A DNA stretch of 64,000 bases from DATBVX01 sp963724625 (lineage in GTDB: Bacteria; Pseudomonadota; Gammaproteobacteria; Steroidobacterales; Steroidobacteraceae), in NCBI GenBank assembly GCA_963724625.1, contig CAVRVO010000003.1:124001-188000 (forward strand), in the 5' to 3' direction. Positions 35,669 to 45,216 of the stretch are shown here, one piece after another (the first letter of the stretch is position 1; the number at the start of each line of letters is the position of its first letter). The position numbers and the translations under genes are program-made. The notes beneath the pieces were generated by a model. It was not told the origin of the DNA and ran no database searches. It saw only the letters and a program-made list of their open reading frames with translations.

Positions 35669-37544
35669 TCAGAGGTCCAGCAGCCTCTGCCGGGTCTCAT
35701 CGACCAATGGCAGAACTCTCGTGATGGCAGCCTCATGACGCCGCCACTTGTCCGGGTCCGGCGGAGTGTGCGTGTAACGCGCAAGGGGCAACGCGCCAGC
35801 CACACGCTCTGACAATGCAGTATCGAACTGGATTCCCGCAAATTCACACAATCGGCGCGTGGTTTTCACGGGGTCAGCGAGCAGCTGCTCATAACGCACC
35901 GGTATCCAGCGTTCCCGCGGCAGGGCCTGCAAGTCTTCGAGAACGATGCGGTTGGTGCGATCCCACTGATACGCCGCGATTTCCTCGAGGGGGCGGCCGC
36001 GCAGTGCCTGCCATCCGGGCGGCAAGAGTAAAGACCATGAGCCATCCCATCCCTCGAGCTCGCGATAGGTCATCCAGTTGCCGGAACGCCAAGCGTCGAT
36101 GATGCTGCCCAGGTTCCCTTGCGGCTCGCGCCACAGGAAGATGAAGCGGGCATCCGGAAAGATCCGCGCAAAAAACGGGATCCGCGAGCGAGTTCTTCGG
36201 AGTCTTCTCGAGCAGCCTGAGCACGCCGTCATTGGCTTGCAGCGGACGTCCTCGCGTATCGCGCAGGTTGTCGAGAATTCCATCGACGATCAGCCGTTCG
36301 ACTTCCGGCGTGCAATGCTCGGCGGACAGTCGATTGGAATCGACACCGGGTGCCCCCGGCTTCAGCTGAGGAATGAGTTCGACCAGCCAGTGCGCCTCGC
36401 CCCCCAAGGTGTGAAGCTGCGGTGTCACGGCAAGGGTTTCGAACAGCAACGTGCTGCCGGAGCGCGGTGCCGCCACGATGAACAGCGGCTGCTGGAGCTG
36501 TGCGCGCGCAATCCGGCGTGGCCGCTGCGTGGTTGCCAGGTCCGAATAGCTCGCGGTCGGGCGGGGCGCAGCTCGAACGGGCGGCGGCACTGACGGTGGT
36601 TGCGACGGGAAATTGAGCAAATGCCGCAAGAGTCGGCCTTCGAGTACCGCATGTACTGCGACGCTATTCGTGCGCATGCTCAGACCCTCACCGTGCGTGC
36701 GCGAAGCGTTGCGCAGCGCCTCACGCAGGCGCTCATATTCACCCGTGCCAGCCTCGGACTCGCCGTACAGCAGGTAGAGCTGGCGCCAGTCTCTGCAGAA
36801 GCCATCCAGCAATGCGTGATAGCGCCCGAGCTGCGCGCGCGTTTGCGGCGTATCGGCGCTCGCAGCGAGCTCATTGCGCAGGTCGAGACTCAACAGGTCG
36901 ACTTCGGCCGGCAACATCACAGGCCGCGCACCAGCGCGCTCCGTCAGCAAGGAAACCGTGCGCGCAGCATCGTAGTTGAACTGTCGCTGTTGGACGCCTG
37001 GTTGATCGCTCTGCGCGACAAACTGCCAGAAGGATGAGGTTCCCGAGGTGTCGGCCACGAGGTGGATACGGATGTCGTCAGTGGGGTTGTCCACTCGATG
37101 ACGTCGCCAGTTGTCGAACACCCACGCCTCGCCGGCGGCCATATGGACGACCTGATCACCGCAATGGAATTGCACCTCGGGCCGTGTGAGCACTGGAATG
37201 TGCAGGCGCACCCGGTTGAACCAGTGATAGTTGATGTCCGCATGCTCAGGCACGATCGCATGCGGCTGCAGACGCATGAGGCGCGAACGGCTCCACACGA
37301 CACCGAAGCTCGCGAGCACCTGAAGCATGTACGGGCACTGTTGCAGATGCGGCGTCGGCAACATGACGCCATTGACGTCATCGTTTTCGCCGCCATTGGC
37401 GCTGATCAGGCGTACCGAGCTGTTCCCCTCGATCTCGTTTGGATGGTCCGCCCAGGCCGTCGGCGGCAACGCTGCTACCTCGGCGCGTAGCCTTTCGGCA
37501 TCGAAGCGCACCGGCAGGCGGTAAAAGGGCTTTGCGAGGCGCAT
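35669..37544 (-). pseudogene. Asp/Asn beta-hydroxylase-sulfotransferase fusion, frameshifted
   Basis: About 625 residues if restored. The N-terminal Asp/Asn hydroxylase domain (about residues 60-195) shows IVPEHADINYHWFNRVRLH and WRRHRVDNPTDDIRIH. After a Pro-rich linker comes a sulfotransferase with the PAPS loop IVAAPRSGSTLLFETLA (about 350-366) and LLEKTPKNSL. Near 36188 one extra C or G (ctCGcgg) breaks the frame; removing it gives NSLRIPFFARIFPDARF, and the domain then continues to the stop at 35669 (WREPQGN, WIPVRYEQLLADP). All motifs are conserved, so the break may be an error. The gene starts 3 bp after the TPR-hydroxylase stop. The fusion implies coupled hydroxylation and sulfation. 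Confidence 0.8.
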
Positions 37545-37547
37545 GTT

Positions 37548-38822
37548 CTAGGCCTTCTGGATTGCCCTGTCGTATTCGCCGATCGTTTCGACCAGAGAAG
37601 CGACTGCCGTCCTTTCGACGTCCGTGAGCAGCGGATGCCAGAGGTCGAAGATCAGCACGACACGTGTTCGAGAGCTGCGATTCCACGCCTCGTGCTCGTA
37701 CGTGTCGTCGAACACGACGACACGCCCCTCCTGCCAATGATGGATTTCGCCACCCACGCTGAGAGCGCAGTCTTCCGGCACCATCAATGGCAGGTGCGCC
37801 ACCAGGCGCGTGTTCGTGACTCCGCGGTGTGCCGTGAGATGTGTGCCGGGTGTAAATACGGAGTACAGAACTTCCGGCGCGTGCTCGCGGACGCGCGCCA
37901 GCGGCAGGGCATCGAGCGCCGCGATGGTTTGCGGACAGCGGGTGCAGTTCTCTTCGCGCCGCTCACCGTGCCGGTAGAAGTAGTATCCATTCCAGCTTGG
38001 CGCTACGTCCAGGCCCCGCAGATTCTCTCGCTCGAGCTCCTCGGTCGTGAAGACTCTTTCGCGCCCTTGTGCAGATGGCAACAGGCTCTGGAGCTCGTTA
38101 CAGATTTCAGTCGTGCGTGATTCAACATCATTGATCCATGGGAACAACGATAGATCGACGTAAGCTGCGGGCGGCAAATCCGGGAAGTAGAGGAATGTCG
38201 GCTGCTGCCGGGGATCCGGATAGACCGGCAGCTCTTCCTTCAAATAGATGCGCAGGCACTGTTCGACCCGGCCGAGAGCGTCGCGGCCAAAACGTTGCGC
38301 CAGCGGCTCGACGAGATTGAACAGGAGATTGCGCCGCTCGATGCGCACATTGTGGACTGCGCGCTCGACCAGCGGACGTAGTCCCGGCGGCGTGGAGGCC
38401 GCGTTCAACCAGCGGCCTTCCTGCTGCGCATCCTTGATGGCGCGCGCGTACTGCCAGGCGGCACGCCGTGATTCACCCAACCGTTCGAGTGCAGACGCGA
38501 GATGTAATCGCGCCAGATGAAGCTGTGGCCGCAATCGGACGGCGTCGGCGTAAGCTGCACAAGCGCCCTTCAGATCGCCCGCGGCTTCGCGCGCGCTGCC
38601 AAGATGATTCCGAGTTACCGCATGAGCGGGATCGACCTGCGCTGCGTGTTCCAGCAGTTGCAATGCACGCGCCGCTTGCCCACCGCGCAACGCGGCCATC
38701 GCGACTACATTCAGTGCTTCGATGTCGTCCGGCGATTGGTCGAGAACCTGCTCATACACGCGCTCGGCTTCGGCAATCCGGCCGGTTCGGAGCAATTCCC
38801 GCGCGTCACTGACGGGACTCAT
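37548..38822 (-). CDS. TPR protein with aspartyl/asparaginyl beta-hydroxylase domain (paralogue)
   Basis: 424 residues from ATG 38822. TPRs at about residues 1-130 (ARELLRTGRIAEAERVYEQVL, IEALNVVAMAALRGGQAARA, PAHAVTRNHLGSAREAAGDL). The hydroxylase domain shows HLTAHRGVTNTRLVAHLPLM and DDTYEHEAWNRSSRTRVVLI, nearly the same motif spacing as the protein encoded at 24276-25571. Cytoplasmic. It lies between the secreted Pro/Ala-rich protein gene (19 bp) and the hydroxylase-sulfotransferase fusion (3 bp), so these are one operon. Confidence 0.86.
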   Translation of the reverse strand: MSPVSDARELLRTGRIAEAERVYEQVLDQSPDDIEALNVVAMAALRGGQAARALQLLEHAAQVDPAHAVTRNHLGSAREAAGDLKGACAAYADAVRLRPQLHLARLHLASALERLGESRRAAWQYARAIKDAQQEGRWLNAASTPPGLRPLVERAVHNVRIERRNLLFNLVEPLAQRFGRDALGRVEQCLRIYLKEELPVYPDPRQQPTFLYFPDLPPAAYVDLSLFPWINDVESRTTEICNELQSLLPSAQGRERVFTTEELERENLRGLDVAPSWNGYYFYRHGERREENCTRCPQTIAALDALPLARVREHAPEVLYSVFTPGTHLTAHRGVTNTRLVAHLPLMVPEDCALSVGGEIHHWQEGRVVVFDDTYEHEAWNRSSRTRVVLIFDLWHPLLTDVERTAVASLVETIGEYDRAIQKA

Positions 38823-38841
38823 CGTCCGCAATCTAAGGCAG

Positions 38842-39378
38842 CTATTTGCCCTGGGGCGGAGGAATGCGCATGCGCATGTACTCGATCTCGCGGCGCGTGT
38901 TGGTCATGAGCTGATCGAGTTCCCGCTCCGTAAGGCAGGTCTTGGTCTTCTTCAGGTGCGAACCGGTGCTCAGTTCCTCGCGACAGTAGAGTTGTTGTCC
39001 CTTCTCGTTCACGAGCTTGTAGCCCGCCTTCTTCAATGCAATTGGATCAACGGGAGCTTTCTCCGGCTTGGCTTCCGATGGCGCTTGAGCTGCCACGGTC
39101 GGCTCTGATTTCGCGGCTTCGATGGAGGTTGGTGCCTCCGTCTTCGGAGCGGATGGCTCATCCTGCTTGGCCGGCGAAGCTGCAGGTGCCGTGACCGGCG
39201 ATTGCGTGTCGGTGACGGAGGCTGGAATCTGTGTCGCCGGGACTGGCGCCTCGGCAGCGGAAGCCGCAGGCGTCGTAGACTTGGTAACCTCGGTTTCTGA
39301 CGGAGCCTGCACCGGGATGTCCGCCCAGGCGCCTGAAGTGATGTAAAGCGAGGCGAACAGGACAGCAATCAGGCGCAT
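38842..39378 (-). CDS. Secreted protein with Pro/Ala/Thr-rich linker and Cys-pair domain
   Basis: 178 residues from ATG 39378 with AAGG 8 bp upstream. Signal peptide MRLIAVLFASLYITSGAWA, then about 90 residues dominated by Pro, Ala, Ser, Thr, Glu and Lys, then a short domain with two Cys residues (YKLVNEKGQQLYCREEL and KKTKTCLTERELDQL). This C-terminal motif occurs in many small secreted proteobacterial proteins of unknown role. It is the first gene of an operon with a TPR-hydroxylase and a hydroxylase-sulfotransferase, and is divergent from a prolyl-hydroxylase-like gene. The Pro-rich region is a candidate modification target (inference). Confidence 0.7.
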   Translation of the reverse strand: MRLIAVLFASLYITSGAWADIPVQAPSETEVTKSTTPAASAAEAPVPATQIPASVTDTQSPVTAPAASPAKQDEPSAPKTEAPTSIEAAKSEPTVAAQAPSEAKPEKAPVDPIALKKAGYKLVNEKGQQLYCREELSTGSHLKKTKTCLTERELDQLMTNTRREIEYMRMRIPPPQGK

Positions 39379-39498
39379 CGGGAAATACCTTGGATTCCGG
39401 CGGGAGAGTAGAGAGCGATGATACTGGTGCAGTGCTGTTCTGAGTAGCTCCAATTTCCGGTGTTGTTCAGGCGCAGGCTCATTACGAAGGTTGCGGAA

Positions 39499-40065
39499 AT
39501 GGCGGTGACAGATCTCTCTCATTATGTACGCGTCTATGACGGCAACCTCGAGGCGAAGCTTTGCCGGCAGATGATCGAGTCGTTCAATAACCTCGAGCGC
39601 TTTCACCAACAGAACGGACGCGAAGTGCGCCTGGGCCTTGCGGGTTCCGCGTGGACCGAGCTCAACGTCACTCGCACGTCCGATCCCGGCTTCCAGGCTT
39701 TTTTTCGCCGGCAGCTCGATCGTGCACTCGAAACCTATAACAGCGACATCGGCCTCGACATCGGTATACCGAACTCGCCGAAGTCCGCCGATCTCATCCT
39801 GAAGCGCTATCGACCCGGCAGGGACGAACGGTTCCAGCTGCACTTCGATTCGGTTCACGATCTCGCCAACCGTTACCTCGTATTCCTGTGGTACCTCAAC
39901 GAGGTAGCCGAGGGCGGCGAGACGCGCTTCCCAAGACTTGGCCTGTCCGTGACGCCAGCCGTGGGACGACTGTTGATGTTTCCGCCGTACTGGATGTACC
40001 AGCACCAGGGGCTGCCGCCGCTCTCCGGAGAGAAGTTCATTCTCTCAACCTACCTGCTGTTCTAA
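39499..40065 (+). CDS. 2OG-Fe(II) oxygenase, prolyl 4-hydroxylase alpha-subunit-like
   Basis: 188 residues from ATG 39499, with AAGG upstream. Catalytic pattern: QLHFDSVHDLANRYLVFLWY (H-x-D), EGGETRFPRLGLSVTPAVGR, then FPPYWMYQHQGLPPLSGEKF, giving the distal His and the Lys that binds 2-oxoglutarate in the prolyl hydroxylase subfamily. No signal peptide. A single-domain enzyme divergent by 120 bp from the Pro-rich secreted protein operon and convergent with the TPR-sulfotransferase gene. Confidence 0.86.
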   Translation: MAVTDLSHYVRVYDGNLEAKLCRQMIESFNNLERFHQQNGREVRLGLAGSAWTELNVTRTSDPGFQAFFRRQLDRALETYNSDIGLDIGIPNSPKSADLILKRYRPGRDERFQLHFDSVHDLANRYLVFLWYLNEVAEGGETRFPRLGLSVTPAVGRLLMFPPYWMYQHQGLPPLSGEKFILSTYLLF

Positions 40066-40069
40066 AGAC

Positions 40070-41908
40070 TCAGGCTTCGTACCCCCAGCGCTCGAGGAGC
40101 GGTCTCACCAGCGGAATCACTTCCGTGAAGTGGCGCGCGTACGGCCGCCAGCGACCGATCGAGCTGCTGTTCACAGGCTGCACGACCTGAGCATAGCTCG
40201 GCGTGCTGATGAACCCCTTGTCACTCGCGTGCTTGCCCGGCGCCAGCATTCGTTCGTCCCAGGGCAACTGCAGAAATGTGCTGACAGCCCGGACTTGCGA
40301 CTCGAAGTGCGTGACGAAAGACTCGTAGCGGATCTCATGCACGTTGGGGTTCAGCAGTTGCGCCTGTTGGTACCAGAAATCGAACGAGCGATGGTAGCCA
40401 CCCGCGAGTGTCTGCAGGTCCTTGCACATGATCACGAATTCCATGGCGCGGAAGTGCTGCATGAAGCAGCTCATGATCACATCGCAGGGGTGGCGGATCG
40501 CCACGAGAATTCGAGCGTTGGGGAAAAGGCGCCGGATCACCGGTAGACGCAGCAGATTGAGTGGATTCTTGTCCACGAGACGCTGGGCCGGGGAGAGGTC
40601 TACCCTCTTGCGGCTCTCCGCCCAGTAACGCGCGCGTGTTTCCTCGATTAGGACAGCGCTCGCACGCCCGAGTCCGGCCGGATAATCGATTCCCTGGTTC
40701 ATGAGGTAATCGATCGCGTGTTGCAGGTAGGGTTGCTCGTCCATCGATTGCAACAGGGGATGCGCGTCGAGCGTCTGCTCGAGCAGCGTCGTGCCCGAGC
40801 GCGGAAAGGCGACGATGAAGACCGGGCTCGCCTCTGCAGGCGGTGCATCCGCGTCATTCCAGGTCAGTACGTCGGCTGGATCACAGGAATATTCCGTGAT
40901 TAGAAGCGTGGGGGCCTTTCGTAGCGCGGCCTCCGGCGCGGTGAGCTTCAGCATTTCGAGCTGCGAGGCATGTGCCTGCACGAGTACTTCGTACGCCTCG
41001 TCGTAACGCTTCAGAGCATCGAGCGACTTAGCCAGCGGAAATAGCTGGTGGTGACGCCGATGGAGTTCAGCACAGGAGTCGAGTGCCTGTGAGAACAGGC
41101 GAGAGGCTTCCTCGTGCCGACCCTCGCGTTGAGCCAGCTGTGCGTCGGCCGCCGTCAACTCCTCACGCAGACTCGACACGTGGGTGTTTGCCTTCAGTTT
41201 TTCGAGCCCGACTCTGGCCTCAGGCAGGCGGTTGGTGCGCTCCTGGATCTGCACGATGTTGAGGAGTGTCGAGGGCTGCGGGGATGGATCAGCGGTAGCG
41301 CGCGAGAGGAGGGCGTCGGCGAGCTTCGGCTCGCGCAGATTCATGAGAAGGAGGGCGATCTTTGCGGCCAGCTCGCTGCTGAGGTTGTGAAAACGATCCC
41401 AGCCACTGAGCCGTTCGACGGCTTCATCGGTTCGCAGGCACTCGTACGAACATTGTGCAGCGTAGAAAGCAATCTCGGCATCGTCCGGCGCCAGAGCGTG
41501 CGCCCGACCCAGCACGTCGCGCGCGGAGACGAAGTCTCCACGGTCGAGATGCAGGAGCCCGACGTTGTAGAAAAAATCCGGCGAAATCTCGCCGAGTTGT
41601 GCCGCGCGCGCGTAGGCGGACAGCGCCTCGTCGAAGCGAAGATCGGCACGCAGGGCCGTCCCCAGATTGACCCAATGCGAGCGCTCGGCGGGATCGCGTC
41701 GGGTCAGCTCTGCGAATACCTGCGACGCTTCCCGGTAGCGGTGCTGTGCGTTCACAGCGAGCCCCAGAATGCTGAGGGCACCAATGCTGTCCGGTTGTGC
41801 GGCGAGTGCCTGTCGACAGAGGCTCTCGGCCGGAGCGGGATAGCCCTGCTGCAGCAGCTGCAACGCCTGGCGAATCTGCACTTCAGGGCTGTCGGCGGGG
41901 CTCGGCAT
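40070..41908 (-). CDS. TPR-containing sulfotransferase
   Basis: 612 residues. TPR array in about residues 1-330 (SLCRQALAAQPDSIGALSILG, AAQLGEISPDFFYNVGLLHLD, EASRLFSQALDSCAELHRR). The sulfotransferase domain follows: PAPS 5'-phosphosulfate loop FIVAFPRSGTTLLEQTL (about 368-384), the 3'-phosphate region VDKNPLNLLRLPVIRRLFPNARILV, and a C-terminal RPYARHF. The TPRs resemble those of tyrosylprotein-type bacterial sulfotransferases, which act on proteins or peptides. Cytoplasmic. It lies just downstream of the second TonB receptor terminator. Confidence 0.88.
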   Translation of the reverse strand: MPSPADSPEVQIRQALQLLQQGYPAPAESLCRQALAAQPDSIGALSILGLAVNAQHRYREASQVFAELTRRDPAERSHWVNLGTALRADLRFDEALSAYARAAQLGEISPDFFYNVGLLHLDRGDFVSARDVLGRAHALAPDDAEIAFYAAQCSYECLRTDEAVERLSGWDRFHNLSSELAAKIALLLMNLREPKLADALLSRATADPSPQPSTLLNIVQIQERTNRLPEARVGLEKLKANTHVSSLREELTAADAQLAQREGRHEEASRLFSQALDSCAELHRRHHQLFPLAKSLDALKRYDEAYEVLVQAHASQLEMLKLTAPEAALRKAPTLLITEYSCDPADVLTWNDADAPPAEASPVFIVAFPRSGTTLLEQTLDAHPLLQSMDEQPYLQHAIDYLMNQGIDYPAGLGRASAVLIEETRARYWAESRKRVDLSPAQRLVDKNPLNLLRLPVIRRLFPNARILVAIRHPCDVIMSCFMQHFRAMEFVIMCKDLQTLAGGYHRSFDFWYQQAQLLNPNVHEIRYESFVTHFESQVRAVSTFLQLPWDERMLAPGKHASDKGFISTPSYAQVVQPVNSSSIGRWRPYARHFTEVIPLVRPLLERWGYEA

Positions 41909-41927
41909 CGGCGGAAGTCAGTCTCCC

Positions 41928-41965
41928 ATAAAAAGAAAAGGGCCGCGCGGTTGCCCGCGCGGCCC
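41928..41965 (-). terminator. Rho-independent terminator after TonB receptor gene 2
   Basis: Minus strand, 20 bp past the receptor stop. The perfect 11-bp stem GGGCCGCGCGG/CCGCGCGGCCC with a 4-base loop is followed on the minus strand by TTTTCTTTTT. Confidence 0.9.
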
Positions 41966-41985
41966 GATAGGTCGTCAATCGAGGA

Positions 41986-44839
41986 TCAGAACTTCTGGAC
42001 GATCGATGCCCAGTAAGCGCGTCCGATCGTGTCGTACGTGCTGACGTCCGTGTTGGCGTTGATCACATTGTTCTGGTACAGGATCGGCGGTGCCTTGTCC
42101 GTCAGGTTATCCACACCAATCTTGAAGCTGGTGTTGGTCGGCAGCGTATAGCCGAGCACCAGGTCAACATAGGTGTAGGACGGGCGCGACAGATTCGGCT
42201 GCACACCAGGTGCGCCATCCGGATCCGTGAGCTCGATACCGTCGATATAACGGACGGTCGCAAGGGCGTCGAAGCCCTTGAAAGCCCAGCCGAACCCTCC
42301 AAGCATGCGCAATTGCGAAATGTTGCCGAACTGACGGTCATAGAAACCGGCCACGTGATCGATCGGTGCTCCGGTTCCCGAATCGCTGTCGTACTTGTCG
42401 ATGTACGTACTATCGAGTGAGAACTGGAAGTCGCCGGCAGCGTCGGTGCGCAGCCGGTACTTGAACCCGACGTCCACGCCACTCGTTTCCAGCGTGCCGA
42501 GATTAACTGTCGGCTCCTCGAACACGAGCACCGTGCCGTCCGGGTTACGGTGAATCAGACCGCAGAAGCCCGGATCGCCATTCGCGACGCACTGATCGGA
42601 CGAGAAGTTCACGTCGAGCGGGGTGATCGGGGTATCGATCTTGTAGTTCCAGAAGTCCACCGTCATCGAGAAGCCCGGCAGCCAGCTCGCGTCGTAGACG
42701 AAGCCGAACGTGTAGACCTCGCCGGTCTCCGCGTCCAGTTGGTCGTTGCTGAGAATGGAGCCGGTCACCTGCCCGTTGGGCTCGGCGAACGTGCCGTCCA
42801 GAGGCACGTTCTGGCAGGCCAGAGCGAGATTTGGCTGTGCAGCGACTGCGGCCGCTGTGAGGCCTTCGCATGGATCCGTATACGTTGGCGCATCTACGGT
42901 CGGAGAGTGGAACAGGTCATAGACGGTCGGTGCGCGGAAGATCTCCGCCCATGATCCACGGATCAGCAGGTCGCTGACCGGACGATATTCCAGCTTCGAC
43001 GACGCCGTTGGTCGTGTTGCCGAACGTCGAGTAGTCCGAATAGCGCGCGCCGAGCGTGAGGTTGAGCGCTTTCACCGCGGTCTTGTCTGCGATGATCGGG
43101 ATGAAGAGTTCTGCATAGACTTCCTTGACGTCGAAATCGCCCTTGGAGTCGCCGCTGCAGGTCTCGCTCGCCAGCAGGCAGTTCAGGAAGAACGACTGCT
43201 CGGTCGCCTGCGTCAGGAAGTCGGTGTTGAACTCGCCTTGCTGTTTGCGGTACTCGGCGCCGACCGCCAGCTGCAACGCGCCGGCTGGCATCGCCACCAG
43301 GTCGCCGGAGAAGTTCAGGTTGGCCATCTTCGTCGTGTACACGTACGTCTGGTTGTAATCGGACGAGATGTTCTCCAGCGCCGCTATCTGGTCCGGGGCA
43401 CCCAGGTTGAAGATGTTCACCGGGATGCAGCCCGCAATCGGTGCTGCCGGCGTGCCGCAGGTCGGCGTGCCGGTCCCGTCGATGAAGGACGGACCTACTG
43501 CGTCCTTGAGCGCCGTCTGGAACAGATATCCGTCGGTGTTCGTGTTCTGGTCGACGCGTCCATAGCCCGCACTGAGATCCCAGGTCCAGCTCGAGTCCAT
43601 GATCGTGCCGCGCAGACCCGTGTTGATCTGGATGCCGTCCGAGGTCACGGAGCTGTGGCGCGTGCCGAGCGGCGTCATACGCCACGTGGCGTTCGGGTTC
43701 TGGATCTGTGAAGTTGGATCGCTCGGATCCGGGAACGGCGCGCCGCCCAGGTCGACGCCGAACGGGTTGTAGATGTTCTGCGCGGAGATGACGACGTTGT
43801 CCGCACGCGAATCGAACGGCAGTTCGGCGATCTCAAAGCCAGAGCTCGTTCGGTTGTACATGAACTCCGCATAAGCCTCGGCCCAGTCCGCGATCTGGTA
43901 GTTCGCGAGGGTGAAGAAACTGCCGCGCTCCTGCGGAGTGAGGATGCGGTTGAGCGGCTGGTAGTTATACAGATCGTTCGCAGTGCTGAAGCACCGATAG
44001 TCGCCGAGGCTGGCGCCCGAGCTGCCTTCGATGCGTGTCTGTGAGCCGCAGCCTCCCGCGCCTGGCACGAATACACGGCCGGTGGGTACGCGGCTCGATC
44101 CGCCCTGGATGACTGAGCCGCCGTAGAGGTAGAGTGCGTTACGAGAGAAGTCGCGATCGCCCGCCGACACGGCGTCCTGATGGTTCCAATTCGCGCCGAG
44201 CATGATGCTCGCCTTGTCGGTGCTCGCTCCCCAGGAAAGGCTGGCCGACTCGCGCTGACCGTCGCTGCGGCTGGTCTGACCGTATTCGACGCTGACATCG
44301 GCGCCGTCATAGTCTTTGCGGGTAATGAAGTTCACGACGCCTGCGATGGCATCTGAACCGTAAATGGCGCCCGCGCCCTCCTTCAGGACTTCAACACGCT
44401 CGATCAGGTTGATCGGGATCGAGTTGATGTCCACGGCGCTGCTGGTGTAGCCGAGCGCGCCGACACGACGTCCGTTCATCAGTACCAGCGTGCGCTGTGC
44501 TCCGAGGCCGCGCAGTTCGATATTCGCCGCCCCATCACCGCCGCCATTGTTGACCTGTGGGTTAGTCGCCGCGCCAGCGACCGCCGGCACCTGTTGCATC
44601 AATTCGCCGAGCGATTGCACGCCTGACGCATCGATGGAGCTGCGATCCAACGTGTACACCGGGCTCGCTGTCTCGAGATCGACGCGACGAATGCGCGACC
44701 CGGTGACGACGACTGTGCCGATTTCGTTGGCTGCGCTCTCCTGCTGATCCTGGGCGAATGCGCTATCGCTGATTGGCGCAGCTGCTGCGGCTGCCAGAAC
44801 GACGTGCACTGCCCTCCGAAGAATGCTTTGAGTACTCAT
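41986..44839 (-). pseudogene. TonB-dependent outer-membrane receptor 2, frameshifted
   Basis: About 950 residues if restored. ATG 44839 has GGAGGAGGG upstream. Signal peptide, TonB-box-like EIGTVVVTGSRI, plug (LMQQVPAVAGA, IELRGLGAQRTLVLMNGRR, YGSDAIAGVVNFI) and most of the barrel are in one frame. At about 42992 an extra C or G (gtCGaag) shifts the reading; removing it gives VVKLEYRPVSDLLIRGSWAEIFRAP, and the barrel continues to the aromatic end SIVQKF. Same family type as receptor 1, but with different loops, so probably a different ligand. The C-terminal half is fully conserved, so an indel error is plausible. Confidence 0.85.
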
Positions 44840-45216
44840 GTGAGGGAGCCCTCCTCCAAAAGACCGGATGTGATGAGAGGTAACCATCTACGAATCCCCA
44901 GGCTGCCTCTCGTTTTCTTGCATGCCGAGTCGCCGCACTCGTTGCGGCGTCGTCACACGTGGGCGGGGATCATAGCAACAAGGGAAGTTTTGAGGGAAGC
45001 GTCTTAGCGTAAAAACAACATGAAATTACGAAATCTTTCGGATACAGCGCATGGGACTAACGAAGGGACGAACGGCCACAATCGCCAGTCGAAGTGAGTA
45101 TTTCTGCAGGGAAATAGAACCGCAGAGCCTGATCAGCGGACCGCAAGGAAAGTTTCAGCGCTGTATTTGTTTCAAATGTGCAACAACCCGCAGCGCAGCG
45201 CGGCCGGGGCTGTAGC
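44840..45216. other. Gene-free region upstream of TonB receptor 2
   Basis: About 380 bp between the receptor start and the stop of the next minus-strand gene. It contains the receptor ribosome-binding site, a leader of about 123 nt with a CGCCGCA-acgag-TGCGGCG stem-loop (about 44934-44952), the 77-bp shared block (44966-45042), and about 170 bp with no recognisable feature. Confidence 0.6.
44966..45042 (-). promoter_or_regulatory. Shared 77-bp promoter/regulatory block, receptor 2 copy
   Basis: Ungapped partner of 32382-32458. On the minus strand it carries TCCGAAA, TTCGTAA, TGTTGTTTT, GCTAA, CGCTTCCCT and CTTGTTGCTA, and ends in the -10-like TATGAT. The predicted start of transcription is about 123 nt before the ATG, nearly the same as for receptor 1. 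Confidence 0.75.
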
